A stretch of DNA of 31,663 nucleotides from positions 1 to 31,663 of the IMG/VR virus record IMGVR_UViG_3300008625_000045; one strand, written 5' to 3'. Both the position numbers and the translations under genes were made by a program. Positions 30,865 through 31,663 of this stretch are shown here, one piece after another; the first letter of the stretch is position 1, and each line of letters starts with the position of its first letter. The notes below the pieces were generated by a model that saw only the letters and a list, made by a program, of their open reading frames with translations, did no database searches and had not been told where the DNA came from. The stretch is from a virus.

Positions 30865-31489
30865 TATTATTGGATTTATAGATTAGATTTCCGATCAGCT
30901 TTTTAAATAAGGACACTAACAAAGCCCCAAAGGGACTCAGAGATACTCGGTTTCCCTCATGCACCTCTGAGGTAACTGAGAGAGGCTTGTTCCCTCTCAC
31001 GAGTCTCCCCACTTGTCTTTCATCGCCGTGCCAACCAGCCGTACTGCATCCGAACTCACAGGGGCAATTACATCGGGTCTTAGCCACTCCGAATACCCTC
31101 TCGGAACTCCACAGGGCACTAGCGGGAAGGGTGGGAGCATAACCCCTTCCTATTGTCGTTTGGTCATCCTAGATCATTGGCAAATCATGGGTGTGTGGTT
31201 CAGGTCCGACCTTTTCATTGGGGGTTCACTTTACAGACCAAGTGTTGTATTGTGTGGGCTGTGGCTCTTGCTTCACTGGTAGTATCAAAAGAGGGACTAC
31301 ACCCACACTATGAGCACTGAAGGGGTCCAAGGACTGTCCAACTTCGGGTTTCCTCCCCCTTACTCACTCTAAAATCAGGCGTGTTGATCAGTCTCACCAC
31401 TAAGGGCTACACCACGCATCTGACTTACTCAGAGTGTCTTCAGTGTCTTCATTGACACAGGGGAATTTCTCTTCCCTCACTCTCACATT
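30865..31489 (-). ncRNA. Gene-free, hairpin-rich leader region (candidate non-coding RNA)
   Basis: Over 600 nt below promoters P1 and P2 lack a convincing protein gene on the minus strand. The sequence is visibly richer in G+C than its surroundings and contains several self-complementary blocks: GTGTGGG (near 31306) with CCCACAC (near 31255), enclosing GTAGT...ACTAC; GGAAGGG...CCCTTCC (near 31145 and 31125); TGAGAG...CTCTCA (near 30990 and 30975); CTCAGAG...CTCTGAG (near 30970 and 30935). A tandem GAAGACACT repeat lies near 31440. I call it a candidate RNA on structure and promoter position alone; an unrecognised small gene (GTG 31087) is the alternative. Confidence 0.35.
30873..30880 (-). 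promoter_or_regulatory. Imperfect late promoter (TATAAATC)
   Basis: One mismatch from T4 TATAAATA, 8 nt above the ATG of the secreted protein. The short distance would leave almost no leader. Weak evidence. Confidence 0.3.
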
Positions 31490-31492
31490 TAT

Positions 31493-31521
31493 ATTGTCTC
31501 AAATTTTGTCTACATTGTCAA
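31493..31521 (-). promoter_or_regulatory. Sigma70-type promoter P2
   Basis: Minus strand: TTGACA, 17 nt, GACAAT, preceded by AAAAAAAGAC. The -10 is weaker than in the other sites, but the whole block parallels P1, including TGAGACAAT. It points into the gene-free region. Confidence 0.65.
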
Positions 31522-31539
31522 GTCTTTTTTTCAGGTTTG

Positions 31540-31597
31540 TTTGGGTTCTCGTCCAATCGTATCCAGACTCTAACTGGTGTACCGACCCTGACCCAAA
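31540..31597 (-). repeat. Stem-loop between P1 and P2
   Basis: Minus strand: TTTGGGT (31591-31597) pairs with ACCCAAA (31540-31546), enclosing 44 nt with an inner CCAG-TTAGAGT-CTGG hairpin. No start codon with a usable frame lies in this 100-nt interval, so P1 RNA begins with this structure. It is too short and lacks the T arm for a tRNA. Confidence 0.45.
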
Positions 31598-31621
31598 GTC
31601 ACTCTCTCATCTTACATATAC

Positions 31622-31650
31622 ATTGTCTCACATCTGGAGTGAATTGTCAA
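31622..31650 (-). promoter_or_regulatory. Sigma70-type promoter P1
   Basis: Minus strand: TTGACA, 17 nt, GACAAT, preceded by AAAAGAC, at the right edge of the window. It is 129 bp upstream of P2 with similar -10 context (TGAGACAATRTA), a tandem pair. Confidence 0.65.
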
Positions 31651-31663
31651 GTCTTTTCTTTAG

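Noticed and set aside
30818-31087. 89-codon minus-strand frame (GTG start, CNCPCEFGC cluster) in the hairpin-rich region
   Set aside because: GTG start with the GGAG directly abutting it, a 47-nt overlap into the signal-peptide gene, and a tail that is just that gene's start in another frame. It cannot be excluded without homologues.
31013-31282. 89-codon plus-strand frame
   Set aside because: Opposite to every credible gene, no ribosome-binding site, and low-complexity composition from structured GC-richer DNA.
31540-31597. tRNA-like appearance (7-bp outer stem, 7-nt inner loop)
   Set aside because: Only 58 nt, no T arm or GTTC-type loop, anticodon stem only four pairs.
23890-31650. Regularly spaced repeats taken as a CRISPR array
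   Set aside because: The repeats are promoters of 28-29 bp at intervals of about 0.1 to 1.4 kb with genes between them; there are no spacers of constant length.
1-31663. Integrase, transposase, attachment sites or insertion sequences
   Set aside because: No recognisable recombinase or terminal inverted repeats of an element; nothing suggests lysogeny in this window.

Overview
The window reads as the virion-structural arm plus an early-gene arm of a T4-like contractile-tailed phage (myovirus), most like marine T4-like phages. Three things point there: recognisable T4 baseplate proteins in near-T4 order (gp5-like hub, PAAR tip, gp25, gp6, a large protein in the gp7 position, gp8); a 2392-residue DUF4815-type virion protein; and a run of modular fibre or adhesin proteins with the 'MATNTRKLAALLGASG' and 'TVNGT.TTINTATLDVEDKNI' sequence styles I associate with marine cyanophage and pelagic phage fibres. 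The DNA is AT-rich. Every credible gene lies on the minus strand, so transcription runs from high to low coordinates. The host cannot be named from the sequence; near-consensus sigma70 promoters only say that it is a bacterium with standard housekeeping promoter recognition.

Right arm (31663 down to about 23270), probable early region. Small genes of 30 to 182 codons, mostly of unknown function, are arranged in short TAATG- or ATGA-coupled operons. Eleven sites match TTGACA-N16/17-TATAAT (or a variant), most preceded by the same AAAAGAC tract, and they punctuate this arm at intervals of about 0.1 to 1.4 kb. Several overlap the stop codon or last codons of the gene upstream. Two GC-clamped hairpins with the same AACAA loop look like intrinsic terminators or attenuators. 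Genes with a functional hint are a SprT-like HELVH metalloprotein (29842..30351), an OB-fold-like protein (29422..29811), a possible SH3-like barrel (28954..29172) and a secreted cysteine-rich protein (30421..30864). Several short genes (30 to 58 codons) were recovered by reading between the larger ones, including two single-helix membrane peptides and several charged or coiled-coil proteins. Two stretches have no convincing gene: 30865..31663, a GC-richer, hairpin-rich region below two tandem promoters, and 23823..24205. They share a short motif and are the best candidates here for an undescribed RNA or regulatory element.

Left arm (about 23200 down to 1), late region. A strong terminator at 23208..23240 separates the arms. 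Then follow the hub/needle gene, an unknown structural gene, PAAR tip, a small basic protein, an unknown gene, a membrane protein, gp25, gp6, the gp7-position protein, gp8, the 2392-residue protein, a coiled-coil protein and six or seven fibre or adhesin genes, the last cut by the window edge. T4-type late promoter sequences (TATAAATA, or NATAAATA as in cyanophages) stand before the hub, gp25, gp8, the 228-residue protein and the terminal fibre gene, dividing the late region into transcription modules. Taken together, the host polymerase probably reads the right arm first and a phage-modified late polymerase reads the baseplate and fibre genes afterwards; this is inference from promoter type.
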